Shown: positions 17,339 to 26,779, numbered from the stretch's first letter. The stretch: 64,000 nucleotides of DNA from a bacterium (GCA_015075175.1 JABTUV010000001.1:310001-374000); one strand, 5' to 3'. Made by a program: numbers and translations. The notes: generated by a model not told the origin, from the letters alone.

Positions 17339-17446
17339 GGGACAGGCGCCGATTCTCAGGAAGGTTATCGCTGAAATGAGGGGTTGCGAGTGGGCGGGGG
17401 CGATTGCGTATCGGGAGGCCTGGAAGTGAGAATTGGCGACTGTCCC
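17339..17446. repeat. GGGACAG-type inverted-repeat element (copy 2)
   Basis: 19-nt arms 17339-17357 (GGGACAGGCGCCGATTCTC) and 17428-17446, inverted with two mismatches. The right arm lies inside the 5' part of the following permease frame. Confidence 0.8.
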
Positions 17447-18289
17447 GAAGTCTCCTGTCCCGAAGTCTCTTCTCTCGCGCGCACGTTTTCCGCCGCGCGG
17501 GTGCTCTTGGGGCATTACGCAGGCGCCACGGTCAGAAGCAGGCGCTTTCTCTACATGCTGTTTCTCCTGTGCGTGCCGCTGGCGCCGGTGGTGCTGGTGC
17601 GCATCGTCTCGTACCTCCAACCGGGCGCGGCGCTGTGGCGGACCGAGGCGCTGCGCTTCTTCGACATCCTCGCCAGCTACGGCTATCTCAACTTCATGGT
17701 CGTGCTGATCGCGCTGTTCTGGGCCACCCCGCTCTACAGTGAGGAGCTTTCCAGCGGTGCGGCGCGGTTTCTCTTTCTCTGTCCTGTCCCGCGGGCGGCG
17801 CTTCCCCCGGCCAAGTTTCTCGCCTACAGTTTCGTTTCCTCGATTCTGGCCGGCGTCTCGCTCTTCGCCGCGTACTATCTCCTGGGTTCCGGGCCGGCCT
17901 ATCCCATGTGGCGCGAGAATCTCCCTGTCTTCTTCATCGACTGGGGATTGATCGCGCTGGCGCTGGCGGCCTACGGCGCCTTCTTTTCGCTCCTGGGCCT
18001 CCTGGTGAAGCGGCCGCTTCTCTGGGGCCTCCTCTTCGCCTTCATCTGGGATACCGGCGCCAACGTCCTGCCCGGCTCGACCCACTATCTGACGCTGCGG
18101 CATTACTTCCGCTCGCTCTTTCCCAATTACTACGGCAGCGAAAACATGTTTCCGCTGCTTGTGACCGAGCGCCCGCTCTCCGCGCACGTGACGTGCTACG
18201 TGGTGTTGGCCGCGTTCATCGTCGTTTCGCTTCTCTGGGCGGGACGGCGGCTGTCGAGGATGGACGTGGTCGTCGGCGGGGAGGAGTGA
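17384..18289 (+). CDS. ABC-2 type permease (second pair)
   Basis: 301 residues if started at ATG/GTG near 17384. About six membrane helices (FLYMLFLLCVPLAPVVLVRI, LNFMVVLIALFWATPLY, FVSSILAGVSLFAAYYLL, and others). The motif YSEELSSGAARFLFLCPVPR matches the ABC-2 coupling loop of the first permease. The first ~25 residues are encoded by the inverted-repeat element, so the real start may be further in, near RTFSAARVLLGHYAG. It follows the second ATPase by 60 bases, making an ATPase-permease-ATPase-permease operon. Confidence 0.85.
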   Translation: MRVGGGDCVSGGLEVRIGDCPEVSCPEVSSLARTFSAARVLLGHYAGATVRSRRFLYMLFLLCVPLAPVVLVRIVSYLQPGAALWRTEALRFFDILASYGYLNFMVVLIALFWATPLYSEELSSGAARFLFLCPVPRAALPPAKFLAYSFVSSILAGVSLFAAYYLLGSGPAYPMWRENLPVFFIDWGLIALALAAYGAFFSLLGLLVKRPLLWGLLFAFIWDTGANVLPGSTHYLTLRHYFRSLFPNYYGSENMFPLLVTERPLSAHVTCYVVLAAFIVVSLLWAGRRLSRMDVVVGGEE

Positions 18290-18334
18290 CTCGCCTCTTC
18301 CCATTCCCGCTTGCGCGTGCTAATGGATACACCA

Positions 18335-18408
18335 GGGACAGGCACCGGGTTCCCATGATAGACTGCCGATGGCCGCCGGAATTCGCCTGGAAAACCGGTG
18401 ACTGTCCC
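18335..18408. repeat. GGGACAG-type inverted-repeat element (copy 3)
   Basis: Arms 18335-18354 and 18389-18408 (about 17 of 20 bases paired; ends GGGACAGGCACC and GGTGACTGTCCC). It sits between the permease and the dipeptidase. Confidence 0.75.
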
Positions 18409-18429
18409 TTACTTCCCGAGGAGACGCAT

Positions 18430-19401
18430 ATGAAACCCGACAATCTGCTGGCCTCCGTGCCGGTATTGGACGCGCACATCGACACGCTCACCAAGATGCT
18501 CTACTTCAACGAGGGCAAGACCGTGTACGGCATACCCGGCGGACACGTCAACCTGGATCGCATCAGGAAGGGCGGAGTAAATGTCATATTTCAGGTGCAC
18601 TGGCTGCGCGACCGCAACTCGTTTTATTCGCCGCTGCAGGAGTGCTTCAAACAGTATCGGCTCATGCTGCGCACGGTGGAACGTTACGCCGACCGGCTGG
18701 CGGTCACGACCAGTTCGCGCGAGATCACCGCGGCCCACAAGGCCGGCAAGGTGGCCCTCGTTCCCGTGATCGAAAACGGCGTGGTGCTTGAGGGCAACAT
18801 CGACAACCTGGAAATCCTACATCGCTTGGGGTTCCGCGAGATCGGCCTGGTCTGGCAGGGGCGGAACGAGATCGGCAACGGCAACTTTGAAAAGAACCCC
18901 GGGGTGGGCGGGCTGTCGGACTTCGGCATTCGCGTGGTGCGCGAAATGAACCGGCTGCGGATGCTGGTGGACGTGTCGCATCTGAACGAAGACGGCTTCT
19001 GGGACGTGGCGGAGCACTGCGAGGGTCCCTTCATCGCCACCCACAGCAACGCGCGCGAGCTGTGCAGGAACAACCGCAACCTGTGGGACGATCAGATCGT
19101 TGCGCTGGCCGAGGCGGGCGGGGTAGTGGGCATGAACTTCGCCCCGCATTTCGTGGACGACGATCCGAAGAAGGCGTCGCTGTCGCGCGTGGTCGATCAC
19201 GTGTGCCACATCGCCAACCTGGTGGGCGCAAGACACATCGGGATCGGGACCGATTACGACGGCACTCGGCGACGCCGCGGGCCTGCTGCACTACGGGGCG
19301 TTCCCGAAACTGGCAGCCGAGTTGCAGAAGCGGGACCTCCGACGGGAGATCACGGGATTGTGGGGGAACTCCTGCGCGTGTTCAAACAGGTGTGCGGGTG
19401 A
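18430..19401 (+). CDS. Membrane dipeptidase family (peptidase M19), C-terminus frame-disturbed
   Basis: GGAG precedes ATG 18430. The TIM-barrel metallopeptidase is visible from DAHIDTLTKM (first metal ligands HxD), through VSHLNEDGFWD and FIATHSNAREL (metal His) to GIGTDYDG. After 19,262 the conserved C-terminus (LGDAAGLLHYGAFPKLAAEL) is in another frame, and LRVFKQVCG returns to the first frame, so two compensating indels are likely between 19,262 and 19,375. No signal peptide, so cytosolic. The family cleaves dipeptides, often with D-residues. It converges with recR, overlapping by 20 bases. Confidence 0.85.
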   Translation: MKPDNLLASVPVLDAHIDTLTKMLYFNEGKTVYGIPGGHVNLDRIRKGGVNVIFQVHWLRDRNSFYSPLQECFKQYRLMLRTVERYADRLAVTTSSREITAAHKAGKVALVPVIENGVVLEGNIDNLEILHRLGFREIGLVWQGRNEIGNGNFEKNPGVGGLSDFGIRVVREMNRLRMLVDVSHLNEDGFWDVAEHCEGPFIATHSNARELCRNNRNLWDDQIVALAEAGGVVGMNFAPHFVDDDPKKASLSRVVDHVCHIANLVGARHIGIGTDYDGTRRRRGPAALRGVPETGSRVAEAGPPTGDHGIVGELLRVFKQVCG

Positions 19402-20104
19402 ATTGACGAATAGGACCTATGGGACCGATGGCGACCTGCCGCGCCCAGGCAGCCCGTGTTCCATTGATCTCATAGGTCCCTAGCCATCCCCGCCTTACGG
19501 CGACGAGATCGATGCGGCCGTCCAGCGCCATGCCGAGGGTGGATTGAACGACGAACTCCAGCGTGCCGCCGACCGGCACGCCGCGGGCGATACGGGTGGC
19601 GCGCACGCCCAGTGGTTTGAGGAGCTTGGCGAGATAGAGCGCCGTCGCATCGCCCTCCATGTCGGGATCGGTCGCCACGATGACCTCCTTAAAGGCGCCC
19701 GACTCCAGCCGCGCCAGCAGGGCGGCGATACGCAGGTCTTCCGGGCCGCGCCCCTCCAGCGGCGCCAGGGCGCCTCCCAGTACGTGATACTGCCCGTGAT
19801 AGCGTCCCGAGCGCTCGATGGCCAGTACGTCGCGCGTCTCTTCCACCACGCAGATGACGTCGGTCTCGCGGTCGGGATCGGAGCAGACGGGGCAGCCGGA
19901 CTTCTCGGAGAGCGCGCCGCAGACGGAGCAGGTCTCGACGGCTTGCAGAACGTGCCGGAGCGAGTCGAGCAGCGCCTGGTTCTCCTCGGGAGTGCGGCGC
20001 AAGAGGTGAAAGACGATGCGGCGGGCCAGCGAGGGGCCGACCCCCGCCAGCCGCGACAGTTGCGCCACCGCCTTGCGCAAGGCCTCCGGTTCGCCGACGC
20101 GCAT
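19382..20104 (-). CDS. recR: Recombination mediator RecR, with repeat-encoded tail
   Basis: HhH region RLAGVGPSLARRIVFHLL, Zn finger CSVCGALSEKSGCPVC, then a TOPRIM domain (VICVVEETRDVLAIE, IVATDPDMEGDATALYLA). Works with RecF/RecO to load RecA at gaps. RecR normally ends near the equivalent of TLGMALDGR; here about 35 further residues are read from a GGGACC-type repeat (19411-19482). Last gene of the minus-strand trxA/ffs/dnaX/ybaB/recR block, 7 bases after ybaB. Confidence 0.94.
   Translation of the reverse strand: MRVGEPEALRKAVAQLSRLAGVGPSLARRIVFHLLRRTPEENQALLDSLRHVLQAVETCSVCGALSEKSGCPVCSDPDRETDVICVVEETRDVLAIERSGRYHGQYHVLGGALAPLEGRGPEDLRIAALLARLESGAFKEVIVATDPDMEGDATALYLAKLLKPLGVRATRIARGVPVGGTLEFVVQSTLGMALDGRIDLVAVRRGWLGTYEINGTRAAWARQVAIGPIGPIRQFTRTPV
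19411..19482. repeat. GGGACC/GGTCCC palindromic repeat (copy 1)
   Basis: TAGGACCTATGGGACC (19411-19426) faces CATAGGTCCCTA (19471-19482). It is one of about five copies of a decamer-like family (GGGACCTATN) in the window; others at 23768, 49562, 57966 and 60496. This copy supplies the end of recR. Confidence 0.8.
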
Positions 20105-20111
20105 CAGCGCC

Positions 20112-20435
20112 TCACGCCGTCAGGCCCGGGATGGGCGGAATCGGCAGGCCGCCGGCGGCGTCCTGCAGCTTGGCCTTGGCTGTCTCCGCCGCCTTCTTCT
20201 GCGCTTCGGCTACCGCCAGGACCACCAGGTCCTCCACGACTTCGGGATCGGCGGGATCGATGATCGAGGGATGGATGGTGAGGTCGAGCAACTGGAGTTT
20301 TCCGTTGACCTGGGCCTTGACCATGCCGCCGCCGGAGATGCCCTCGACGCGCAGCGCCTCCAGCTCCTCCTGAATGGCGGCCAGGCGCTTCTGCATCTCC
20401 TGCACCTGTTTGAGTAATCCACCCATGCCCAACAT
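20112..20435 (-). CDS. ybaB: YbaB/EbfC nucleoid-associated protein
   Basis: 107 residues. Starts MLGMGGLLKQVQEMQKRLA, followed by ELEALRVEGISGGGMVKAQV and the LLDLTIHPSIID strand, the family pattern. Small dimeric DNA-binding protein. Its place between dnaX and recR is highly conserved in bacteria. Confidence 0.95.
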   Translation of the reverse strand: MLGMGGLLKQVQEMQKRLAAIQEELEALRVEGISGGGMVKAQVNGKLQLLDLTIHPSIIDPADPEVVEDLVVLAVAEAQKKAAETAKAKLQDAAGGLPIPPIPGLTA

Positions 20436-20455
20436 GACTCTCTCCTAGTGTAGCG

Positions 20456-20575
20456 CCGGCGTCCCGCCGGCTCGCATGGAGGGCGTCTCGCCCCCACGCT
20501 TCCGTGGTCGTGTCCGCGTTCGCCGAAGCGAGCCGGCAGGATGCCTGCACGCGAGCCGGCAGGATGCCGGCGTTA
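20456..20575. repeat. Short GC hairpins in the dnaX-ybaB gap
   Basis: GCCGGCG-TCC-CGCCGGC at 20456-20472 and two copies of GCGAGCCGGCAGGATGCC (about 20541-20572), the second running into GCCGGCG. They occupy most of the 137-bp gap between dnaX and ybaB and resemble the hairpins at 13970. Confidence 0.7.
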
Positions 20576-22188
20576 GGCCTTGCGCGATGTCTTGACGATC
20601 TTGCCGGAGAAGAGTTCCAGCGTCTTTTGCACCGCGGGGTCCAGGGGCTCCTCGGCCTGGGCGGCGCCGGTTTCGCGCACGGGCGCGGCGGGCGCCTCGC
20701 TGCCGAACTCCAGCACCACCGGAATGGAGCGACCCCAGCGCGCGCGCATGGCCTCGTCCAGCGCGCGCCGCGCCTCCGGGCTCTTCAGCGTGTCCATGTA
20801 GAAGGCGTAACCCTTGGGAATCTCCAACACCAGCTGCGAGCCCTCGAAGCGAACCGGCTGCGCGTCGGCCAGGCAGCCGGCCACGCGCGAGTTGGCGATG
20901 GCAGCGGCCAACGCCGGCCAGGCGTCGCGGATTTCGGAGAGCAGCGGCAACTGCGCCTCGCCGGCGGCGGCGTCGCGTGCAGGCGTCGCGGGTTCTTTCC
21001 TGGGCGACGGAGTTGCAGGCTCGGATTGGGCCGGCGGCCGGGTGGGAGGCGGCGTGGGCGCGCCGCCCAGGCGCTGCTCCAGCTCCGCCAGGCGGTCCAG
21101 GAGTCGGTCCAGCGAGGCTGACTCCGCAAGTCGCACGGCCTTCAAGAGCGCCACTTCCAGCATCAGGCGCGCCTCCGCGCTCCAGCGCATGCGCGCCTCC
21201 AGGTCCCACAGCAGCTCGGAGATGGACAGAAGGCTCCCCACCTCGAAGCGTTTGGCCTGCTGGATCACGCGCTCCGCCAGGTCGGGAGGAAGCTCCAAGA
21301 GGTGCGCGGGGCTGGGATGATGCTTGGCCACAAGCAGATTGCGTATGTAATTCTCCAGGTCGCGCACAAGTTGCTGCGCGTCCTTGCCTTCGGAGAGCAG
21401 GCGGTCCACAAGGTCGAGGAGCTCATTGGTCTTGCGCTCGGCCACGCAGTCGAAGAGCGCCGCCAAGGCGTCCAGCTCGACCATACCCAACAGCTCTTCC
21501 ACGTCGCGATAGCGCACCTTGTCGCTCGAGAGGGCCAGCACCTGGTCGAGCGTGCTCTGGGCGTCGCGCAGGGAGCCTTGCGCGCTGCGCGAGACGTAAT
21601 AGAGCACCTGCTCGGCCTCGTCCGGAGCCAATCGCGAGAGGCCCTCCGGCCCGATCACGCGCTTGAGATTGTCGACCATCTCCGCCAGCGGGATGGGGCG
21701 GAAGCGATACTTCTGGCAGCGCGACAGGATGGTTGCGGGGACCTTGTGGAGCTCCGTCGTGGCCATGACGAAGCGGACGTAATCGGGCGGCTCCTCCAGC
21801 GTTTTTAACAAGGCATTGAAGGCGCCCATGGAGAGCATGTGGACTTCGTCGTTGATGTAGACCTTGAAGCGGGAGACGCCGGGGGGGAAGCGGACCTGCT
21901 CGCACAGGTCGCGGATGTAGTCATTTAGCGTTGTGGCTGGCGGGCGTCGATCTCGATTACGTCGATGTCGGTTCCGCGCAGAGTTTGTTGCAGGTGCATT
22001 GGTTGCAGGGTTCGCCGTCGCGGGGTGCGGCGCAATTGAGAACCTTGGCGAGGGATGCGGGCGGTCAGTCTTGCCCGCGCGGAGAAGAGCAGCGCGTGCG
22101 CCACCTGGCCGCGGGCGATGGCGTGGCGCGTGACTGTGATGTGCTTCTGGCCACCACGTCGGAGAAGTTCTGCGTACGCCAGGAGCAT
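20573..22188 (-). CDS. dnaX: DNA polymerase III subunit gamma/tau, 5' end frame-disrupted
   Basis: From about 21,930 downward one frame encodes an intact DnaX: FKVYINDEVHMLSMGAFNALLKTLEEPP (with DEVH, so a variant Walker B), TTELHKVPATILSRCQ sensor 1, RSAQGSLRDAQSTLDQ sensor 2, domain III, a Pro-rich linker and a short tau-like C-terminus. Upstream the N-terminus is scattered over three frames: GQKHITVTRHAIARGQVAHALLFS, a shortened Walker A region near 22,080, then PCNQCTCNKLC-like Zn-binding residues and DIDVIEIDA. Several single-base deletions are needed. The clamp loader is essential, so sequence error is likely. Confidence 0.88.
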
Positions 22189-22242
22189 GATGACTATGAA
22201 GGATGTACATCGGTCATCAGCATGATCCTGGGACTACAGGAT

Positions 22243-22361
22243 GGGCGGCGCCGATGGCCCAGGCGACCCGCAGCTTTGATGTCAATCATAGCGCTGCTTC
22301 CTTCCGGACCTGGCGCGGTTCGGAAATCGTCGCTGCGCGGGACCGGCCATCAGCGCCGCCC
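22243..22361 (-). ncRNA. ffs: Signal recognition particle RNA (4.5S/small SRP RNA)
   Basis: The minus strand carries the conserved SRP core GGTCCGGAAGGAAGCAGC (22293-22310), including the GGAA tetraloop and symmetric loop bases that bind Ffh. The ends GGGCGGCGCTGATGGCC and GGCCATCGGCGCCGCCC pair almost perfectly, closing a ~119-nt hairpin. Location immediately upstream of dnaX on the same strand is the usual arrangement in many bacteria. Confidence 0.93.
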
Positions 22362-22374
22362 ACCTCCGACTTAA

Positions 22375-22681
22375 GATGCGGACTCACCTTGTTGAGGATT
22401 TCGGCCTTGGGCATGGCCCCCACGAGGCGCGCCACCTCCTGGCCCATGCCAGGCGACCAGCGTCAGGTTAAGGCAGATCCAGTTCTGGAGGCCAGGTCCT
22501 GGTGCTCGTCCACGTTGCATGGTCACGGTCAGGCAGCCGGCCGTCTCGCCAGGCGATCTCTTCGACCAGGGCGACCATCTTGCAGGGTCCGCACCACTCC
22601 GCCCAGAAATCGATCAGAACCAGGTGTCCGATTCTTCAAGCTCTCAGTTTGTTCATCAAGTTCCAATACACCTGTCGCCAT
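22375..22681 (-). pseudogene. trxA: Thioredoxin, broken by several frameshifts
   Basis: ATG 22681 follows AAGGAG at good spacing on the minus strand and starts MATGVLELDEQ. In a second frame the strand then encodes [20 protein letters not shown], with the complete WCGPC active site. Further pieces in other frames give [28 protein letters not shown] and the end of the thioredoxin fold. Four or more indels in 300 bases interrupt it. Intact, it would be a cytosolic disulfide reductase. It lies just upstream of the SRP RNA and dnaX. Confidence 0.8.
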
Positions 22682-22754
22682 AGGCAACTCCTTGTTTGGT
22701 CTCAGCGTATTGCCCGGTAAAACGCAGAAGAGGATTCGTCGCCGGAAACGTTCC

Positions 22755-23540
22755 TCACCACGTGGCGTAACCATGACATAGAGGAAACCAGGAGTCGGCG
22801 TAAAGGCGCTTGTTGAGGGACAGTGGAATTTCTTTTTGCGGTATTTCTATTTCTACGACATAGACGTGTGTGTAGGAGAGGGCGTGGGTGTCGGACTGCG
22901 CCAGACGGCGCCCCTCGGTGGAGAGCCAGGCGCGGACTTCGGCCTCGCGGCCTGCCCAGAGGGGGACGCGGGCGTCGAAATCGGCCAGGGCGGCGCGGCG
23001 GGCGGCGGCGCGCGCCGACTCGGGAACGGCCTGCCGGCTGGAAGGCTCGACGCCCAAGCCCAAGGACTCGGCCAAGGGGGCCAGGGGCAGCTCGTAATCG
23101 ACCTCCACGCTGCTCTCGGCGCGATCCACGAGTAAAACGATGCGCGCAATGGCCCGCGCCACGCCTGGAAGCAGCGACGCGGTCGGTCGTTGTTCTGCCA
23201 TGACTTTGCGGCCGTCGGGCAGGGTGAGCGAGATCAGCGCGCGTGCCAGAAGGTCCAGCGATTCGCCGCGGCTGCGCGAGAGCGCGTCGCGCTCGGACTC
23301 CTCCCGGCGCATGCCGGTGAGCCAGGCGGTGTGAGCCGTCGTGATGAGCGTCCAGCGACCAGTACTTTCGGAGGAGACTTTCACCGCGGCGGAGCGAGGC
23401 CTGATGGCGTGCAGATAACAGCCCGGATCGAGGATTGCGCGATGACAGGTCCAGGCAGCCAGCGCACGAGCAGCAGAGGTCACTTCAGGCCCCATCTTCC
23501 AGCACGCTCGTCGGAGATCAGGGCGCAGGCGCGAGCGCAT
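22755..23540 (-). CDS. Hypothetical protein, probably 5'-extended in another frame
   Basis: About 260 residues, no family recognised. Features: RESERDALSRSRGESLDLLARALIS-like helical segment, VMAEQRPTASLL, VDYELPLAPLAESLGLG, and a C-terminal THVYVVEIEIPQKEIPL strand region. Upstream (23,541-23,750, minus strand) there is further coding-like sequence in other frames, including ISQEPYYETLC and RRGARAAKRAERALDQEA, so the real gene probably starts near 23,750 and is interrupted by indels. It lies in the worst-quality stretch of the window. Confidence 0.45.
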   Translation of the reverse strand: MRSRLRPDLRRACWKMGPEVTSAARALAAWTCHRAILDPGCYLHAIRPRSAAVKVSSESTGRWTLITTAHTAWLTGMRREESERDALSRSRGESLDLLARALISLTLPDGRKVMAEQRPTASLLPGVARAIARIVLLVDRAESSVEVDYELPLAPLAESLGLGVEPSSRQAVPESARAAARRAALADFDARVPLWAGREAEVRAWLSTEGRRLAQSDTHALSYTHVYVVEIEIPQKEIPLSLNKRLYADSWFPLCHGYATW

Positions 23541-23767
23541 TCGGCCTGGAGGCAGAGGTCAGGACAGCCTTTCAGCCAGGCGCGAGCGTCCCCGCCTCGC
23601 CCGCCGGCCTCTTGGTCGAGCGCGCGCTCAGCTCGTTTGGCAGCGCGAGCGCCACGGCGTAGCGTGACTCGTCCGCGCGGCGTCAGCGCGAGAACCAGGT
23701 CACGAGGCGCACAAAGTCTCGTAATAGGGCTCCTGCGAGATGGGTGGCAGGGTTAGCAGACCCAGCC

Positions 23768-23807
23768 GATGGGACGTATGGGACCTATATAGGACGATGG
23801 GACCCGG
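23768..23807. repeat. GGGACC-type repeat (copy 2)
   Basis: GATGGGACGTATGGGACC followed by TATATAGGACGATGGGACC, tandem decamer-like units between the hypothetical gene and the protease. Confidence 0.75.
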
Positions 23808-23858
23808 CGGCAGGGCTTTACAAATCAGGGGCTGCCTCGCGCAAAATTGGCGTGAAAG

Positions 23859-25192
23859 ATGGTCACTATTGCATCACGACTCCTGTCGTTATCGTGTGTG
23901 TCAGTCTCCTGGCCAGCCCCGGCGGCCGAAGGATCCGCCAAACAGTCGGCTCATTCTGGCCCGCGCCCCTGGCCAGTCGTGCAGGTCTACTCGCAGACCC
24001 AGCAGCACTGACCAGTTCGGCAGCTGATGGGGCGGTAATCCACCCTGCGGACGTATGATCGCAAACTATCAAAGATTCCCGACCTCGTTTCGCCTATCCT
24101 CACTATCTCGGCAATTTCCACCTGCGCCCTGCCGGCCAACCGGGAAGCTATCGCAGGTCAGGCGCGGCTGGAGGGCTGCGGCGGGCGTCGTTGGAGAAGT
24201 TGGGTTACTATCCGCAGCGGCGGTTTCTCACGACCGCGGTTAATCCGGGCGGCGGCGGATCGGGGGCGATTATCGACCCGCGCGGCTACGTGCTGACGGC
24301 CGGGCACGTGGTGGCGCGGGCGCAGAACTTCGGGGCGCCCGTGTTGGTGCTCTTGGCCGCGCCGGTCGAGCGCATGCGCCAGGACACCGGCATGGCCCAC
24401 TCGCATCCCGAGTCCGCCCGCCAGGGGTTGGGACAGGTCGAGTACGAGGCGACCATCATCGCCTACGACCGCGCCAGCGACCTGGCGTTGCTCAAGATTC
24501 ACTCCGAGACCACCTTTCCCTACATTCCTCTTGCGGCGGAGTCCCGGCCGAAGGAGGGCGACGCGGTTTTCGGCTTCGCCATTCCCGACGGCGCCAGCCA
24601 TCGCATCCAGAGCTGGACCGGCACGGTGACGGGCCGCAACCATTCGCAGTTTTCGGGCGAGAACGTCTTTTTTGTGGACTATCTGATCAAGCCGGGCTAC
24701 AGCGGCGGTCCGGTGTGCAACCTGAAGGGCGAAGTGATCGGCCAGTCCTCGGCGCTGGTCGCCATCTCGCATCCCAACATCGACTCGGAGATTCCCGGCC
24801 GTACGTCCGTGTGCCTGGCGGACCGGCAACACCCGGTGATGCGGCCCCTGCGCCAGCGACCCACGCTGGAGAGCCGTCCCGGCCTGGAATGGGTGGAAAA
24901 GCAGGGCTGGCGCTTTACCGAGACCGTCCCCAAGGCGCTGGCGGACATCGGCGTCGAAGCCGGCGACGTGATCGTCTGGGCGACCCATCGCCGATGCGAT
25001 CGCTACGGCGTGGAGGATGGACGCATTGTCTGCATCTGGGACGAGAAGAAGACGGGAGTCTGGGATGTCAGCGCCAACAAGGAGGCGCTGGGCAAGGCGA
25101 TGGAGAACGCCGGCGTGGGCGGCTGGCTGCTCCTGCGGCTGGCGCGCGGCGGGCAATCGCGGGTAGCCCAAGTCAGGATTCAAGGAACCTAG
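23859..25192 (+). CDS. Exported trypsin-like serine protease (S1C/DegP-like), N-terminus frame-disrupted
   Basis: The intact part begins by about 24,059. Catalytic triad: His in VLTAGHVVA, Asp in ASDLALLKI, Ser in GYSGGPVCN. The C-terminal part ([19 protein letters not shown]) resembles a PDZ-like segment. Upstream, ATG 23859 gives [17 protein letters not shown], a plausible signal peptide ending in PAPAAEG, but in a frame separated by at least one indel from the protease domain. Likely periplasmic quality-control protease. It ends 11 bases before asnS. Confidence 0.8.
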
Positions 25193-25203
25193 CAGTAACA
25201 ACC

Positions 25204-26574
25204 ATGAAGAGACAGAAAATCAAGGCGCTCCTGGAGGCGGGCCGACCGCAGGACGATGTGCTGGTGAAGGGTTGGGTGAGAACCCGCCGCGGGTCAAAAA
25301 AAGTCGCGTTCATCGAGCTGAACGACGGTTCCACGCTGGACAACCTGCAACTGGTGGTGGACGGAGAAGCGGCGTGCTTCGCCCAAGTGGAGAAGTTGTC
25401 GACGGGAGCCGCGATGGCGGCGCGGGGCCGGCTCGTGCCTTCGCAGGGCCGGGGCCAGACACTGGAACTGCAAGTCGCCGAAGTCGTCGTGTACGGCGGC
25501 GCGGATGAGAAGTACCCGCTGCAAAAGAAGGGCCACAGCCTGGAGTTTCTGCGCGAGATCGCCCATCTGCGTCCGCGCACCAACACCTTCGGCGCGGTCT
25601 TCCGCCTGCGCCACGCGCTCGCCTACGGTATCCACAAGTTCTTTCACGAGCGCGGATTCTATTACGTCCATACGCCCATCATCACCACCAGCGACTGCGA
25701 GGGGGCGGGGCAGATGTTTCAAGTCACCACGCTGCCGCTGGCCTCGGGCGCTCCGCCCGACTTCGCAGCCGACTTCTTCGGCAAGCCCGCCTATCTGACC
25801 GTCTCAGGGCAACTGGAGGGCGAGCTCTTCGCCCTGGCGCTGGGCGAAATCTATACTTTCGGGCCGACGTTCCGCGCCGAGAACTCCAATACTCCCCGCC
25901 ACTTGGCCGAATTCTGGATGATCGAACCGGAGATGGCCTTCTATGATCTTGACGACAACATGGACCTGGCGGAGGACTTTCTCAAGTCGATCATCCTCCA
26001 TTGCATGAGCGAATGTCCGCGCGATCTGGCCTTTCTCAATGACCGCTATCAGAAGGACCTGCTGGACACGCTGAAGAACGTGACGGAGAGCCGGTTTGCG
26101 CGCATTACCTACAGCGAGGCCATCGAGATACTGGGAAAAAGCGGTGAGACGTTCGAGTTTCCCACGCACTGGGGCGCGGACTTGCAGACCGAGCATGAGC
26201 GCTATCTCACCGAAAAGCACTTCCGGCGGCCCGTGATCGTTTACAACTATCCCAAGGCGATCAAGGCGTTTTACATGCGCCAGAACGACGACGGCCGGAC
26301 GGTCGCGGCGATGGACGTGCTGTTTCCGCGCATCGGGGAGATGATCGGGGGCAGCCAGCGCGAGGAGCGGTTGGAGGTGCTCAGCTCGCGCATCCGCGAG
26401 CTGGGACTGCCGGAGGCATCCTACCAGTGGTATCTGGACACGCGCCGGTTCGGGACGGCGCCGCACTCCGGTTTCGGGCTGGGCTTCGAGCGGACGCTGC
26501 AGTTCATCACGGGCATGGGCAACATCCGCGACGTGATCCCGTTCCCCCGCACCCCCGGCAGCGCCGAGTTCTGA
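25204..26574 (+). CDS. asnS: Asparaginyl-tRNA synthetase
   Basis: 456 residues. N-terminal OB-fold anticodon domain ([20 protein letters not shown]), class II catalytic core with motif 2 [20 protein letters not shown] and motif 3 [29 protein letters not shown] is characteristic of AsnRS rather than AspRS. Presence of AsnRS suggests direct Asn-tRNA charging. No sequence damage seen. Confidence 0.96.
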   Translation: MKRQKIKALLEAGRPQDDVLVKGWVRTRRGSKKVAFIELNDGSTLDNLQLVVDGEAACFAQVEKLSTGAAMAARGRLVPSQGRGQTLELQVAEVVVYGGADEKYPLQKKGHSLEFLREIAHLRPRTNTFGAVFRLRHALAYGIHKFFHERGFYYVHTPIITTSDCEGAGQMFQVTTLPLASGAPPDFAADFFGKPAYLTVSGQLEGELFALALGEIYTFGPTFRAENSNTPRHLAEFWMIEPEMAFYDLDDNMDLAEDFLKSIILHCMSECPRDLAFLNDRYQKDLLDTLKNVTESRFARITYSEAIEILGKSGETFEFPTHWGADLQTEHERYLTEKHFRRPVIVYNYPKAIKAFYMRQNDDGRTVAAMDVLFPRIGEMIGGSQREERLEVLSSRIRELGLPEASYQWYLDTRRFGTAPHSGFGLGFERTLQFITGMGNIRDVIPFPRTPGSAEF

Positions 26575-26577
26575 GCG

Positions 26578-26777
26578 AAAAATGGGGTCAGCGCCCATTT
26601 TTGTCGCTAGTGCCGTTTCAAGAAAAGTTGTAGCGCCCCGGTCGTCCTCTCGATACGCGGAGTACCGCTACGGCCGGACTCGGTTTCTCCTTTCTCGCAA
26701 CTACTTTTTGAGAAACGGCACTAGCACGTCGGTTTGACTCGGATTCCCTGCAAAAATGGGCGCTGACCCCATTTTTC
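26578..26777. repeat. ~200-bp nested inverted-repeat element
   Basis: Outer arms of about 25 bp (26578-26602 and about 26752-26777; AAAAATGGG and GCGCTGACCCC core) are near-perfect inverted copies. Inside is a second imperfect inverted repeat of about 30 bp (26606-26635 and 26696-26726, GCTAGTGCCGTTTC core). No coding capacity. It fills the gap between asnS and the convergent GH172 gene. Confidence 0.88.
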
Positions 26778-26779
26778 GA

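Noticed and set aside
21900-22200. Programmed frameshift in dnaX
   Set aside because: No slippery A-run with downstream stem is seen and the breaks are several and lie at the 5' end, unlike the known tau/gamma site.
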